Origin: Pantoea eucrina | GTDB taxonomy: Bacteria; Pseudomonadota; Gammaproteobacteria; Enterobacterales; Enterobacteriaceae | Length of the DNA stretch: 64,000 nt | Reading direction: 5' to 3' | NCBI RefSeq assembly: GCF_001691555.1 | Contig: NZ_MAYN01000002.1 | Location: forward strand, 1-64,000 | In this document: positions 7,001 to 17,800 of the stretch, piece after piece | Numbering within the stretch: the stretch's first letter is position 1 | How the letters are laid out: each line of letters begins with the position of its first letter | Notes under the pieces: generated by a model | Database searches by the model: none | Seen by the model: the letters and a program-made list of their open reading frames with translations, nothing else | What the model was told of the DNA's origin: nothing | Translations under genes and position numbers: made by a program

Positions 7001-9175
7001 ATGAAAGACCTGAGCGAAGTTCCACATCATCCGCTGATGGAGGAGATCGTAAAGCTGCTGTGTCGCAAGACGCAGAACGATAGCCCGCTGTTCTTCCGCG
7101 TGCAGACCGCCTATTTCTTTGGCGTGATGGCGGCCAGCATGCGTGTGACGCTCAGCACCCTCGACCGCGGCGAGGTGCCGGTAAACATCTATGCCCTGAA
7201 CCTGGCGCAGTCAGGCTTCGGTAAGGGGCACTCTACCGGCATCATCGAGGGCGAGATCATCAACCGCTTCCGTGAGCGTTTCCTCACGGACACCTGGCCG
7301 ATTGTTGCTGAGCACAACGTGTGGGAAATCGCCCGCACCCGTGCGATGCGCAATATGTCAGATGAGCAGAACGAGTTTGAAGGGCTCTCCAAAGAGTTCG
7401 CCGGCTACGGTCCGCTGATGTTCAGCTTCGATGCGGCAACCGGTCCGGCCATTAAGCAGATGCGTAATCTGCTGCTGCTGGGCGGCGGTGGCGCGCTGAA
7501 CTTCCAGGTGGATGAGATTGGCTCAAACCTCATGGGCAACATTGAGGCGCTGAACGTGTTCCTGGAGCTCTACGACCAGGGCATGGTGAAGCAGAAGCTC
7601 ATCAAAAACACCTCAGAGAACCAGCGTACGGAGGAGATCGTCGGTAAAACACCAGCCAATATGCTGCTGTTTGGGACCCCGGCGAAGCTGCTCAACGGGG
7701 GTAAAGAGGAAGACGAATTTTATTCCCTGCTCGAGACCGGCTATGCCCGTCGCTGCCTGTTTGCCATGAGCTCACAGGTGCGCGCATCGGACAAGCTGAG
7801 CCCGGAGCAGATATTCGCCAACCTCACGGACAAGACGAACCAGAAAACCCTGGCTCGCCTGGCCAACCACTTCGAGCTGCTGGCAGACCCCGCGAAGTTT
7901 CAGCAGAAGATCCTGATGCCGGAGGAGGTCTCCATTGAGCTCCTGCGCTACAAAATCGACTGCGAGGCGCGCGCGGATGAGCTCCCGGACCACGAGGAGA
8001 TTAAAAAAGCCGAGCTGTCGCACCGCTACTTTAAGGTGATGAAGCTGGCAGGCGCCTTTGCGTTTGCCGATGAAACGCCGAACGTGACGATGCAGCAGCT
8101 GTGGTCCGCCATGAAGCTGGTGGAGGAGAGCGGCGCATCCCTGATGAAGATCCTCAACCGCGAGAAGAACTACGTGAAGTTGGCCAAGTTTATTGCGTCA
8201 GCCGGCACGGAGCTCACTCACGCGGACATGATGGACAAACTGCCGTTCTTCAAGGGCTCAGCAGCCGCCAAAAGCGAGATGCTCACCCTGGCCACCGCCT
8301 GGAGCTATAAGAACCATATCGTCCTGAAAAAGTCTTTCACGGACGGCATTGAGTTCTATACCGGCGAAGCGCTAAAAGAGACGAACCTCGATGAGCTGAT
8401 GCTCAGCTGGTCGAATCACGAAGCCTACCGGTATACCACGGAAACCGAGGTGCCGTTCAGCCAGCTGGACAACCTGATGAAGCTGAAAGATCACCACTGG
8501 CTCAACCACGCGCTGCCGCGAGGCAACTGCGCCGAGGGCCACCGTACCGAGGAAAACTGCCTGCCTGGCTTCAATATGCTGGTACTGGACGTTGACGGTA
8601 AGGGCGTGACGCTGGATATGGCCAGAGAGCTGCTGCAGGACTACACCTACGCGCTCTACACCACGAAGCGCCACCAGCTCAACGGTGAGGGCGATCGCTT
8701 CCGCATCATCATCCCGACCAACTACGTCATCAAGCTGTCAGGGCCGGAATACAAGGAATTCATGGATAACGTGTTTTCCTGGCTCCCGTTCCCGGTAGAC
8801 GACAGCACCGGTCAGCGCAGCCGCAAATGGCTCACAAATGCCAACGGGCATTTTGAGAGTCACGAGGGCCAGCTGCTGGACGTGCTTCCGTTCATCCCGC
8901 GAACCAGCAAGAACGAAGAATTCCGTCAGAACGTCATGCGCATGGACAGTCTCGATAACCTCGAGCGCTGGTTTGCCCAGCGTATGGTGACCGGATCCCG
9001 CAACAACCTGATGCACCGCTTCGCGCGCATCCTGGTCGATGCCGGCCTGTCATTCAATGACATTCAGGAAAAGGTCATCAGCTTTAACAAAAAGCTGAGC
9101 AACAAATTACCCGACGATGAACTGCACGCCACCGTGCTCGTGACCGTCGGAAAAGAAATGGCAAGTCGCCCGTAA
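7001..9175 (+). CDS. Primase-helicase (DUF3987-like NTPase plus AEP primase)
   Basis: This corresponds to the N4 gp42-type replication protein of about 720 residues. The N-terminal half has a Walker A (LAQSGFGKGHST, near residues 68-79) and a Walker B-like FQVDEIG, as in DUF3987-type helicases. The C-terminal part has LVLDVDGKG (DxD) and GEGDRFRIIIP, which match the catalytic core of archaeo-eukaryotic primases. One protein would therefore unwind the fork and lay primers for the family A polymerase. It begins two bases after the nuclease stop, so it is in the same operon. Confidence 0.85.
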   Translation: MKDLSEVPHHPLMEEIVKLLCRKTQNDSPLFFRVQTAYFFGVMAASMRVTLSTLDRGEVPVNIYALNLAQSGFGKGHSTGIIEGEIINRFRERFLTDTWPIVAEHNVWEIARTRAMRNMSDEQNEFEGLSKEFAGYGPLMFSFDAATGPAIKQMRNLLLLGGGGALNFQVDEIGSNLMGNIEALNVFLELYDQGMVKQKLIKNTSENQRTEEIVGKTPANMLLFGTPAKLLNGGKEEDEFYSLLETGYARRCLFAMSSQVRASDKLSPEQIFANLTDKTNQKTLARLANHFELLADPAKFQQKILMPEEVSIELLRYKIDCEARADELPDHEEIKKAELSHRYFKVMKLAGAFAFADETPNVTMQQLWSAMKLVEESGASLMKILNREKNYVKLAKFIASAGTELTHADMMDKLPFFKGSAAAKSEMLTLATAWSYKNHIVLKKSFTDGIEFYTGEALKETNLDELMLSWSNHEAYRYTTETEVPFSQLDNLMKLKDHHWLNHALPRGNCAEGHRTEENCLPGFNMLVLDVDGKGVTLDMARELLQDYTYALYTTKRHQLNGEGDRFRIIIPTNYVIKLSGPEYKEFMDNVFSWLPFPVDDSTGQRSRKWLTNANGHFESHEGQLLDVLPFIPRTSKNEEFRQNVMRMDSLDNLERWFAQRMVTGSRNNLMHRFARILVDAGLSFNDIQEKVISFNKKLSNKLPDDELHATVLVTVGKEMASRP

Positions 9176-9217
9176 TGATCACCCGGGCAGGATGCCCGGT
9201 ATTTTGGAGAAACACCC

Positions 9218-9955
9218 ATGAGCCAGACCCAGGTTAACGACAACTTAGTGCTTATCGTCGGCGCATCAGCAGGCGGTAAAAGTGCATCACTGCGCGGTTT
9301 AAAGAACCAAACTGGCGTAATGTACCTCAATTGCGAAGCCGGTAAGAAATTACCCTTTCCAAATAAGTTTCAAAGTTTTACCATCACGGACCCCTATCAG
9401 ATCTTCGAGGCATTTGACCACGCAGAGACTGATGCGGACATCCACACGATCGTTATCGACACGGCAACGTTCATGATGGATATGTTTGAGTCGGTGCACG
9501 TCCTGACCAGCGCAAACACCATGCAGGCATGGGGCGCCTATAACCAGTTCTTTAAGCAGTTAATGCAGGACAAGGTTGCGAAGTCCACCAAGAACGTCAT
9601 CATCCTGGCGCACTCACTGGCCACCTATAACGAAGCCGATATGGTCATCGAGACCAAGGTTCCGGTTAAAGGTGCTCTGAAAAACCAGGGGATGGAGGCT
9701 TATTTCAGCTGTGTGGTCGCAGCGAAAAAGGTAGCCATTAAGGATCTGAAAGACTACGGCTCTGACCTTCTGGAAATCACTCCAGAGGAGGAAGCGCTGG
9801 GCTTCAAATACGTCTTCCAGACCAAACTGACCAAGGCTACGGTGAACGAGCGGATTCGCTCACCGATGGGCCTTTTTACAACGAAGCAGACATTCATGGA
9901 TAACGATGCTCAGCTTCTGTTGGAACACGTCAACGCCTACTACCACGCGGCTTGA
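9218..9955 (+). CDS. RecA-like NTPase (N4 gp43 / Sak4-like)
   Basis: Walker A is GASAGGKS near residue 16, Walker B is HTIVIDTA, and NVIILAHS is a sensor-like strand. This is the compact RecA core of 240-250 residues seen in Sak4-type single-strand annealing or recombination ATPases, which are often encoded beside an SSB, as here. A strong TTGGAGAA precedes the start. Whether it is a recombinase or a helper NTPase for replication cannot be decided from the sequence. Confidence 0.8.
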   Translation: MSQTQVNDNLVLIVGASAGGKSASLRGLKNQTGVMYLNCEAGKKLPFPNKFQSFTITDPYQIFEAFDHAETDADIHTIVIDTATFMMDMFESVHVLTSANTMQAWGAYNQFFKQLMQDKVAKSTKNVIILAHSLATYNEADMVIETKVPVKGALKNQGMEAYFSCVVAAKKVAIKDLKDYGSDLLEITPEEEALGFKYVFQTKLTKATVNERIRSPMGLFTTKQTFMDNDAQLLLEHVNAYYHAA

Positions 9956-10010
9956 TGTGACTAAGCGTTAAAAAAACTTAAACCAAATACCAAAAACACG
10001 AGAAAAAATT

Positions 10011-10769
10011 ATGTCAATGATTAGCTTAATGTCCATCTTCGCCCAGGTTGAAACTGCATCTGATATCAAAGAAGAAAAAGATGTGCTGGGTGGTGGGTTT
10101 GTACTGGATACCGACGTTTACGACGTCACTGTCACCCTGGCGTACGCCGGCGTGTCCAAAAAAGGCTCACGCTTCCTGACCATCCACGCGGATGCGAACG
10201 GTCGCGAGCTGCGTCACACCTTCTACGTGACCAACAAAGATGGCCAGAACTTCTATACCAATAAGAAGACTGGCGATAAAGAGTTCCTGCCAGGCTGGAA
10301 CGCGGCTAACGGCCTCGCTCTGCTGATCGCAAACAAAGAGCTGCCAGCCCTGGCTGCAGAAGAAAAAGTCGTCAAGCTGTATGACTTCGATGCGAAAGCC
10401 GAAGTGCCTACCAAAGTGATGGCCATGACCGAGCTGCACGGCGGCCGCGTTAAGCTGGCAGTTGAAAACCAGCTGGTGGACATCAACCAGGAGACCGCAC
10501 CAGGCTCCAACGTGTACGTCCCGTCAGGTAAAACCCGCAACCAGAACGAAATCGTGAAAGTCTTCTTCATTGAAGACGGTCGCACCGTTACCGAGATCCG
10601 CCAGAACGTGGAAACCGCTGAGTTCATGCCGAAGTGGCTGGAGCGCAACAAAGGTAAGGTCAACGACAAAACCGATAAGAAAGCCGCTGCCGGTGCTCGT
10701 CCGGGTATGCCTGGCATGGGCGCGCAGACGCAGAAGCCTGCAAACTCACTGTTTGGCGCTAAAGCGTAA
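10011..10769 (+). CDS. N4-type single-stranded DNA binding protein
   Basis: It matches the N4 SSB (gp45) in length (252 residues), in its position after the RecA-like gene, and in an OB-fold-like N-terminal half with many beta strands. The C-terminal tail is low in complexity (KKAAAGARPGMPGMGAQTQKPANSLFGAKA). In N4 this protein covers single-stranded DNA, and it activates both vRNAP early promoters and host RNA polymerase at late promoters. It would therefore be a replication protein and a transcription switch here. A perfect terminator follows at 10789. Confidence 0.85.
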   Translation: MSMISLMSIFAQVETASDIKEEKDVLGGGFVLDTDVYDVTVTLAYAGVSKKGSRFLTIHADANGRELRHTFYVTNKDGQNFYTNKKTGDKEFLPGWNAANGLALLIANKELPALAAEEKVVKLYDFDAKAEVPTKVMAMTELHGGRVKLAVENQLVDINQETAPGSNVYVPSGKTRNQNEIVKVFFIEDGRTVTEIRQNVETAEFMPKWLERNKGKVNDKTDKKAAAGARPGMPGMGAQTQKPANSLFGAKA

Positions 10770-10788
10770 GTCTCTGACCTGGTAGAAT

Positions 10789-10817
10789 AATCCCTCCACT
10801 ACCGGAGGGATTTTTTT
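10789..10817 (+). terminator. Rho-independent terminator containing the next gene's ribosome site
   Basis: AATCCCTCC pairs with GGAGGGATT around ACTACC, with seven T following. The right arm GGAGGG is also the ribosome binding site for the ATG at 10818. Confidence 0.9.
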
Positions 10818-11198
10818 ATGCACGTCATGTCACTGCCACTGTCTGTGGCGCTAAGCAGCAAGTCAAAGTTCATCCTGAACCTGAACCAGTATCGCAACAC
10901 GCACTACCTGAGCCTCAACCGGGCAAAGGTGGCGTTCGGTGAGCTGGTACAGGAGGCGATCGCCGGACTGCCGGCCATGGCCCGTGTAAGGCTGACCTAC
11001 ACCGTTTACCCGAAGAATAAGCAGATGTTCGATATCAGCAACGTCTGCAGCGTGGTGGACAAATTCTTCTGCGATGCGCTCGTCGGGGCAGGCAAACTGC
11101 CAGATGACAATTATGCGCACCTGGCTCAGGTAAATTATCGCTTCGGCGCCGTGGATAAAGAGAACCCCCGCGTCGAGGTTGCGATCGAGGAAGTCTGA
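10818..11198 (+). CDS. RusA-like Holliday junction resolvase
   Basis: The acidic motif FDISNVCSVVDKFFCDAL followed by LPDDN matches the RusA pattern DxxN...KxxxDaL...DD, whose aspartates bind the catalytic metal. The 126 residues are normal for the family. It would cleave branched recombination or replication intermediates before packaging. Its ribosome site GGAGGG forms one arm of the upstream terminator, so translation should depend on the terminator stem being open. Confidence 0.85.
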   Translation: MHVMSLPLSVALSSKSKFILNLNQYRNTHYLSLNRAKVAFGELVQEAIAGLPAMARVRLTYTVYPKNKQMFDISNVCSVVDKFFCDALVGAGKLPDDNYAHLAQVNYRFGAVDKENPRVEVAIEEV

Positions 11199-11701
11199 TG
11201 CAAATCACGTTTAAACTCACCGAAGCAGAGCTGCAGGAAGCCGTTCAGCAGTACATCACCAATCTGGGCGTGCTGCCCAAGGGCACCGACACCAACGTCT
11301 CGCTGACCGGCGGCGGCAACGGTAAGAACGCCGACTACGGCGCGATCGTGGAATTCGATAACGCGCTCAGTCCGGCAATGCTGGCTGCAGCCATGGCAAA
11401 ACCGGAAACGGCTGCTCCCGTTAAAGAAGAAGTAAAAGCGCCTGAAATTCAGGCAACTACGCCTGTTGTGAAGGCAGAGAGTGCGCCCAAAGAGCAGGTT
11501 TCCAAACTTTCGGATAAATCCGAATCAACTGCGCAGTCTGATGCGGAGACGGCAAATGCAAAGTCCTCCGCAGATACCCAGGTCTCTCAGCAAGCACCTG
11601 AAATGACTGATGAAGATCCGGAAAACTTGCCGTTTGATATGAGTGGCACGGAGAATAAACAAAGCAAAGGTATCTCGCTTTTTAACCGGCCATCGGCGTA
11701 A
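11198..11701 (+). CDS. Acidic low-complexity protein, 167 aa
   Basis: The first 60 residues (MQITFKLTEAELQEAVQQYITNLG) look folded, then a long disordered stretch rich in Ala, Glu, Ser and Thr follows. Near the end it has DEDPENLPFDMSG, an acidic-hydrophobic patch like SSB C-terminal tips, then ISLFNRPSA. It is coupled to the resolvase by a stop/start overlap. A role as partner or handle in the replication complex is only an inference. Confidence 0.7.
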   Translation: MQITFKLTEAELQEAVQQYITNLGVLPKGTDTNVSLTGGGNGKNADYGAIVEFDNALSPAMLAAAMAKPETAAPVKEEVKAPEIQATTPVVKAESAPKEQVSKLSDKSESTAQSDAETANAKSSADTQVSQQAPEMTDEDPENLPFDMSGTENKQSKGISLFNRPSA

Positions 11702-11708
11702 TTAAGCC

Positions 11709-11861
11709 GTGATCTGGCTCAGGGCGTTTTTCATCACCGCCTGCATAGCTGGATTTGTCACGATGCTGCCGCTACTCTGCTATGCGATCCCCTTCGGGAT
11801 CGTGTTTTTGGTAGTGGTAGCTATACTCAAGGAAGGAGTTGGCGGTAAGAAGCCCCCCTAG
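11709..11861 (+). CDS. Possible small membrane protein, 50 aa
   Basis: A GTG-started frame encodes two hydrophobic segments (WLRAFFITACIAGFVTMLPLLCYA and IPFGIVFLVVVAILK). It would span the membrane twice. No clear ribosome site is seen, and it ends inside the following terminator stem, so it may be a weakly translated or spurious frame. Confidence 0.4.
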   Translation: MIWLRAFFITACIAGFVTMLPLLCYAIPFGIVFLVVVAILKEGVGGKKPP

Positions 11862-11879
11862 GAATAGGAGGGCTTTTTT
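11850..11879 (+). terminator. Rho-independent terminator between convergent blocks
   Basis: AAGCCC/GGGCTT with an inner CCTA/TAGG stem and six T closes the rightward replication block. The leftward vRNAP gene stops at 11888. There is no matching T-run on the other strand. Confidence 0.8.
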
Positions 11880-11887
11880 CTTGCCTG

Positions 11888-14800
11888 TTAGTCTATCAGC
11901 CACCACAGCGGGTGGGTCTCATGCGCCCTGAACAGGGCACCCCAGCCGAGGTTTGGCCTCATTGAGTTAGTGACCAGGTTCGATTCCAGCACTCCCGGAA
12001 TATCCATCGCGCCGGCAGCGCCCGCTGTCAGCAGGAACCGGAGCGGGTTATCCCTGATACTGCGCAGCAGGATTTTCTGAATGCGCAGTTTATAGTTCAG
12101 GAACCAGGTCGCCCCCATGCTCTCCAGGTAGTCACGCGAACGCGACGGCAAAATGGAGTAGTTCACAAACTCATCCTGCAGCATTTTCAGTGCTCCCTGC
12201 TGGTCCATCTTCTCGCGCTTGCGCGTCTGCAGATGGTCATACAGGGCGTACTTCGCGGTGAAATCACCGTACTGGATCATGCGGTTCAGTCCTGCATAAA
12301 TCGGCGTGCCGCGGGCAATCAGCGCATAGCGCGCCGCCGTGGTCACACCCTTAGGCAGTTTCGACGTCTGACGCGAAATCCAGCCGTTGAAGTCATTGCG
12401 CAGGCTGTAGTCGTCGTTCTCAGAGAGCCCCTCGGCGATCGTCGGCAGGTGGCCATCCATCACCAGCGCGTGAATCGGGCTGCGCGTGTTCTCCGCACGC
12501 AGCATCTCCATCTCGCGGCGGTAGGCCGGGTGACGGGCGGTATCCGCGCCGTTGTTCAGCAGCAGTGACAGCTCGTTCAGCCGGCGCTCATTCTTCTGGT
12601 ATGCATCCACCAGCGTCATGGCCTCGGCGGACTTACGCACGATCTGCAGCGGGCTCATGCCGTGGCCCATCAGCTGGATGTTGTTCGAGATGATGTTATC
12701 CCGGGCAACTACCAGCGAGCGCACGACGATCCAGTCTTTGGCGCTGGATACGGCCTCCTGTACAAAACGCTCCCCTTTGCGCAGCTGGCGCGCCGCATCA
12801 TTCCCCATCACAGCAGACGCCACCGAATAGACCAGATTCTGGATTGTCGGTGAGAGGCGGCTGTTCCCCTCCCAGATTTCATTTACAGACGCACGGCGGA
12901 AGCCCAGGGCGTTATCCAGCATATCCTTGCGAACAACCAAATCCCCCCCGAACGTTTCTTTGACCATCTCGCGCATCTCAACCGGCATCAGGCTCCAGGC
13001 TTCACGAACCTGCGGATCCTTATGCGCGGCGTTGATGGTGACAAACTCATCCTCACGTCCGACGGTTTTCATGTCCTCGGTGTAGCGCTGGTGCAGCGAT
13101 TTAACCAGCTCGCGGTTGAACGCCTGCGACAGCTCCTCCTCAACGATGCGGCCGTTCCAGACGCCCAGGTTATGGCCGAGGTCCGTGTTGGCGTTGAGCA
13201 TGGCATCGCGCACCGCGTGCGGTACCGAATACTCGTAGCCCGAGACGTTGCCGTTGATATCGAACACCGGGCGCATGTTGTTGGTCACGCCGTTCGGTTT
13301 GAACGCGCGGCCCTGGTATATGGCGCCGGCGCGCTTCGCACGCTCGATTTTCACCTGCTGGCCGGTAAGGCGGGGCGCGGACACCGGGGAGCGCAAGCGA
13401 CCGGTGTACGGGTCAACGCCGCCGGCAGTGGCCTGCACGGTCTGCATTGCACCCTGGTTCCACTGCGGGCGTCCGCCTTCGGTGGAGGTGTAGTAGTGCA
13501 TCACGCCGTGGACATTGCCCGGGTCACCCCTGAACTCTGCGCCCTTGATGTAGCCGCGCTTGATGAGGTCTGCACCCTGTTTCGGGGTGGCGATAACCAC
13601 TGACTTATGGGTATCGAACGTGGTGTGCATGGCACCTTTGACGGTGTTCATGGTACCCAGGCGTTTACCCTCCTTGACCCGAAGGTTGTTCATCAGGTTC
13701 AGGACGAACGTGGCGCCGTTATCGGCTGCGTTCGCTTTCAGCTCACGCGCCATCACGTCGGCCACGTCCTGCTGCATCTGCGCGGGGAGTTTATCGATAG
13801 CCTGGAGGGATACCAGTTTGTCGATCGCATCCACGCGCTGCTGCAGGTTGCTCTGGTCAACCTTGAGCTTTGTGCCGGCGAGCGTCGCGATAAGCTGCGC
13901 GTTCGGCAGCAGGTGCTGGTTTACTACCTCACCGGTCACCATGAAGTGCGCCAGCGCGTCAGCGGCATCGAGCTGCGTCTGTGCGTGCTGTCCGGTCACG
14001 GCCTGCTTCGCTGCTGCAATTTCCTGTGCGCGGTAGGCGCTGTCGCTGTACAGGCGCGCCACGTCAGCCACCTGATAGCCGTGGTTGAGCAGGGCGGCCG
14101 CATCCGTTTTACCCACGCCACTGTGCAGCGCGGAGGATTGCTGCGCCGTCAGCGGCTGGGAGAAGCGCTCTGCGACCATTTCCGGTACCTGCTCGCGCAG
14201 GATCTGACGTACCTTGTCCACCAGCGGTTTCGCGCGGGTGAGCAGGTTCAGGACAGCGCGGTTGGAATCGGTGATCCCAATCAGCTCAGACATCAGCGAC
14301 TGCACCGGGTTGAGCAGCTTGTCTTTGGCGCCGCTGTTAATCATGGAGAGCATGGACTCTGCCACGTCGCCGGCAACGCGTTTGCTGCCCATTGCGGCAA
14401 TGCCGCGCAGGATCCCGGAGGCGGCCAGGCGGGCATTCTCGTTGGCAATCTTCGAGGTGACGCCGTCCGTGTTCTCCGCCAGCCACTTAGCGCCATTGGC
14501 CTTCTTCTGGTTCACGTAGTTGTTCACCTGATCCAGGGAGTCGCCGATGCTGCTGGTGGCCTTCACAATGACGTTCTGCTTCGCCTCAGCCTCAAAGTGG
14601 GTGAGGTTCTTCGACAGGATATCGAGGCGCTTCTGCATCTCGAGAGAGCGGCCCATGCCGGTACCGAGGTTAGCGGTCCAGCGGATCGCGTCGTTCACTG
14701 CACCAACCGCCCGGTCTTCCCAGGTTTTCTCGCCGGCGCGCTCAGGCGTCACGAACTTATCGCGCAGTTTATCGCGCAGCAGTTCGCTGGTCTGGGACGC

Positions 14801-17800
14801 GGCGAGGAAGTTGGCCAGCTGCTCAGCTGCAGGCAGACCTTCGCCAAACAGGGCGTCGTAGCGCATCTGCGCCATGACCATTGAACCAGTGCCGTCTACC
14901 AGGTCCGCCGGCGACAGTGCGCGGGAGGCTTCGGTAAACATGCGTCGCGCTTCAACGGCATTGGCCGGTTTCGCCTCGAATGCCGTCTGCAGCGATGCCT
15001 GGGTCATTTTGAAGATCATCTCCTCCTGACCACTCATCGGGAAGCCGCTGGCCATAAACGCATTGGCCGCTTGGCTGATAGCCGGGTCCAGCTTGTCGAA
15101 GTCCAGGCGGTCAGCTGCAGTGGTAATGCCGGCAACCGGCTGCTGCGTGGTGTTGATGCGGTTGATGAGCGTGCTCTGCAGGCGATCGAACGTCAAATCC
15201 AGGTGTGCCTGGTGAGAGCGGGTCGTACGCTCAGAGCGCAGGCGGCGATTCAGCGCATCCAGATTCAACTGGTTGAGCGGCGCCGCACGGTTTCCGGTGC
15301 TGCGGGAAGGTACGTCACGCATCACGTTACCAACGTGACCGGCAATCGAGACAAAGTAGCTCTGCGCAGCGGTACCGATACCCAGCAGTCGCGCAATCGC
15401 TTTGAGCACCCGCTCCACGATGTGCGTCTCTTTGTTCTTGTTTTCCGCTTTCTGCAGATCCTCTGCCAGCGCCGGGTTGGTCAGTGACCAGGCCACAAAC
15501 TCGTTCAGTGCCTCCTCACGATTCCCGCTCTCCACCATCTGGCGGATTGTTGTCTGTACGCGCTGGCTCTTATCGGACAGCTCGATGAGCGGACTATCCT
15601 CATTGCTGGCGAGGAAGTCGTTCATGATGCGGTTAAGCGCGGTGATGCTTTCACGCTGGCTGGCGTTCAACTGCTGCGGATCATAGAAGTAGTTGTGCAG
15701 TTGGTTGCGCGTGGCCGCGTGAACCATCTCGTGCAGCATGGTCTCGCCTGAGTGATTTTTCAGGAAGATTTGCGAACCCCAGTACATGCCGTTGGTTTCA
15801 TTCAGGTCCACGTCGCCCAGGTCAGGGAAGTGCTCCATGATGTACTGCTTGAGCTGATTTTCGTCGCCAACGTGCATCTGCAGGTCTTCCGGTAGATATT
15901 TTTCCACCTGGCTCAGAACAAAATGCGGGATACGCGCCTTCTTGCCGGCTACTTCATCCAGATATTTGTGGAGCGCCTCAACGGACTGCGTCCGGCTGTA
16001 GGTCGTGACCTTGTCACCGGACGGGGCTTTCTGGTCACTGAGGTGACGCATAATTGCTTCATCCGGAACAGGATTGTTGTACTGCTTGCTTTCCGGATCG
16101 TCCGCTGCAATGCGATTGGCTTTGCTCTCCACCGCTTCTTTGAACAGCAGCTGATCTACCTGGCTATCCGGTACGGAAGCAAGGTCAGAGCGGTTAACCA
16201 CAGGAGTCTGGTTGCCGGCCATATGGTCAGTGCTGGTTTTGAAGTGGTTGAAGATAACCTGCTTCACCGAGGTGGTTTTATCAGAGATGTCGCCTACTGC
16301 TGCAATGCTGCTCTCTAACCGCCTGAACAGATAGTGTGCTTTTCTTTCTACGTCGGCGGACACGCCTGGCTTATTCCAATCGCTGATTTTGTGCAGTAGC
16401 CGGTTGATTTCCTTTTCAGGCATGGCAGCAAAATCAGCTGCGGTCACGTCTTTCATGCTGCCTTTCATCGACTCGTAAACGGTACCGGCTAGGTCATACT
16501 GCCAGGCTTTGAACACGGAGGAGTTGATGTAATCGGCCGCTTCATTGAGCTGTCCCGGCATGACTTCCAGGCCATCGAACATATTGAGAGCTCTGCCATG
16601 TTTCAGGAAGTAATCCGCCATCATGGTGGCGTCACCTGATGCAATGGTCAGCATAGGTGCTGGACGCGCACCTGGTTCGCCAAAGCGCAGGGTCGGGACT
16701 TCTGTACCGCCGCCGAAGATAGACTCCACCTTTTTGTTGCCCGGCCCGCTGTTGAGCTCTTTACTCATCAGCATACCCTGCCGCGGCGTCACGCCGTCTG
16801 AGAGGCTGGTGTGGTAGATTGGCGCCAGGTGAGAGACCTCATCGTACACTTCCTGGATCTGCTTTTTAGTCAGGTCGTTATACGAGGCGGTTGTGCCCTC
16901 TTTGATGAGTGCTGCCAGTTTACGCTCACGCGCAGCATTAAACGCTGCTTCAAACACGCTGTGCTGGTCATTGGCTGCACTACGGATTTTACTACTCGAG
17001 TCAATAACGTGTTTGAGGGTGGACGCAATCGCAATATTCATGATGTCACCCATACCATTCTCGAAAGCAGCGTCAATTCGCTCAATTTGATAGGAGCTGA
17101 ACTCGAACTTTTCGTACGTGTCCGGGTTATTCAGTTCCTTTGCCCCTGTCAGCGTGATAGCCGCATTACGGATATCATCATCCAGCAGCGTATCTCTGGA
17201 CATAGCCTCACTCAGCCCTGCGTACACCACGTCTAGCATCTCATTACGCAGCTTCTCGCGGATAGAGGTTTCGGAAGATGAGTATACGGTCTGCGTGACC
17301 GGACCTTTGGCAATGCTGCGCTTAGTGCGATACGTGGAAAAGTCAGCGATATCGGTAAACTGCACCATTTTGGCTTTGCCCAGTAGTATCATCTGTGCCT
17401 GCAGTTCTGGAGTGGTGTTACCCTGATACTTATCACGCATCAGCGTGTCAGCAGTATCGGCCACCGTTTCGTAGATATCGTCATTGTTCTCTGAAAACAC
17501 GTTGAGCGCAGTGTCGTCTGAGTTGATGAATAACCCGACTTTTGCCAGCAGGTCGCGCAGTTTTTTACCGAGAACCACAGTACCCATCTGGACGATCGCA
17601 TGAGCAGGGCCATCGGTCTTGCCATCCAGCTCCATCGTGAGATGGTTGTTAAAGGTTGCCTCCCCGCTGTGCAGCGCGCTTTCGTATTTGGCCTGAGCCA
17701 GCAGACCATGAAATGACTTCATGCCCTGGCCGGCTGCGTTCACCGCATCCGTGATTGCAGCAACATCGCTCGGGCTCAGTCTGCTGAAATCACCCAGCTG

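Noticed and set aside
13607-14884. Long plus-strand frame of 425 codons opposite vRNAP
   Set aside because: An antisense shadow of a strongly supported gene; His/Arg/Val-rich composition typical of reverse-complement reading.
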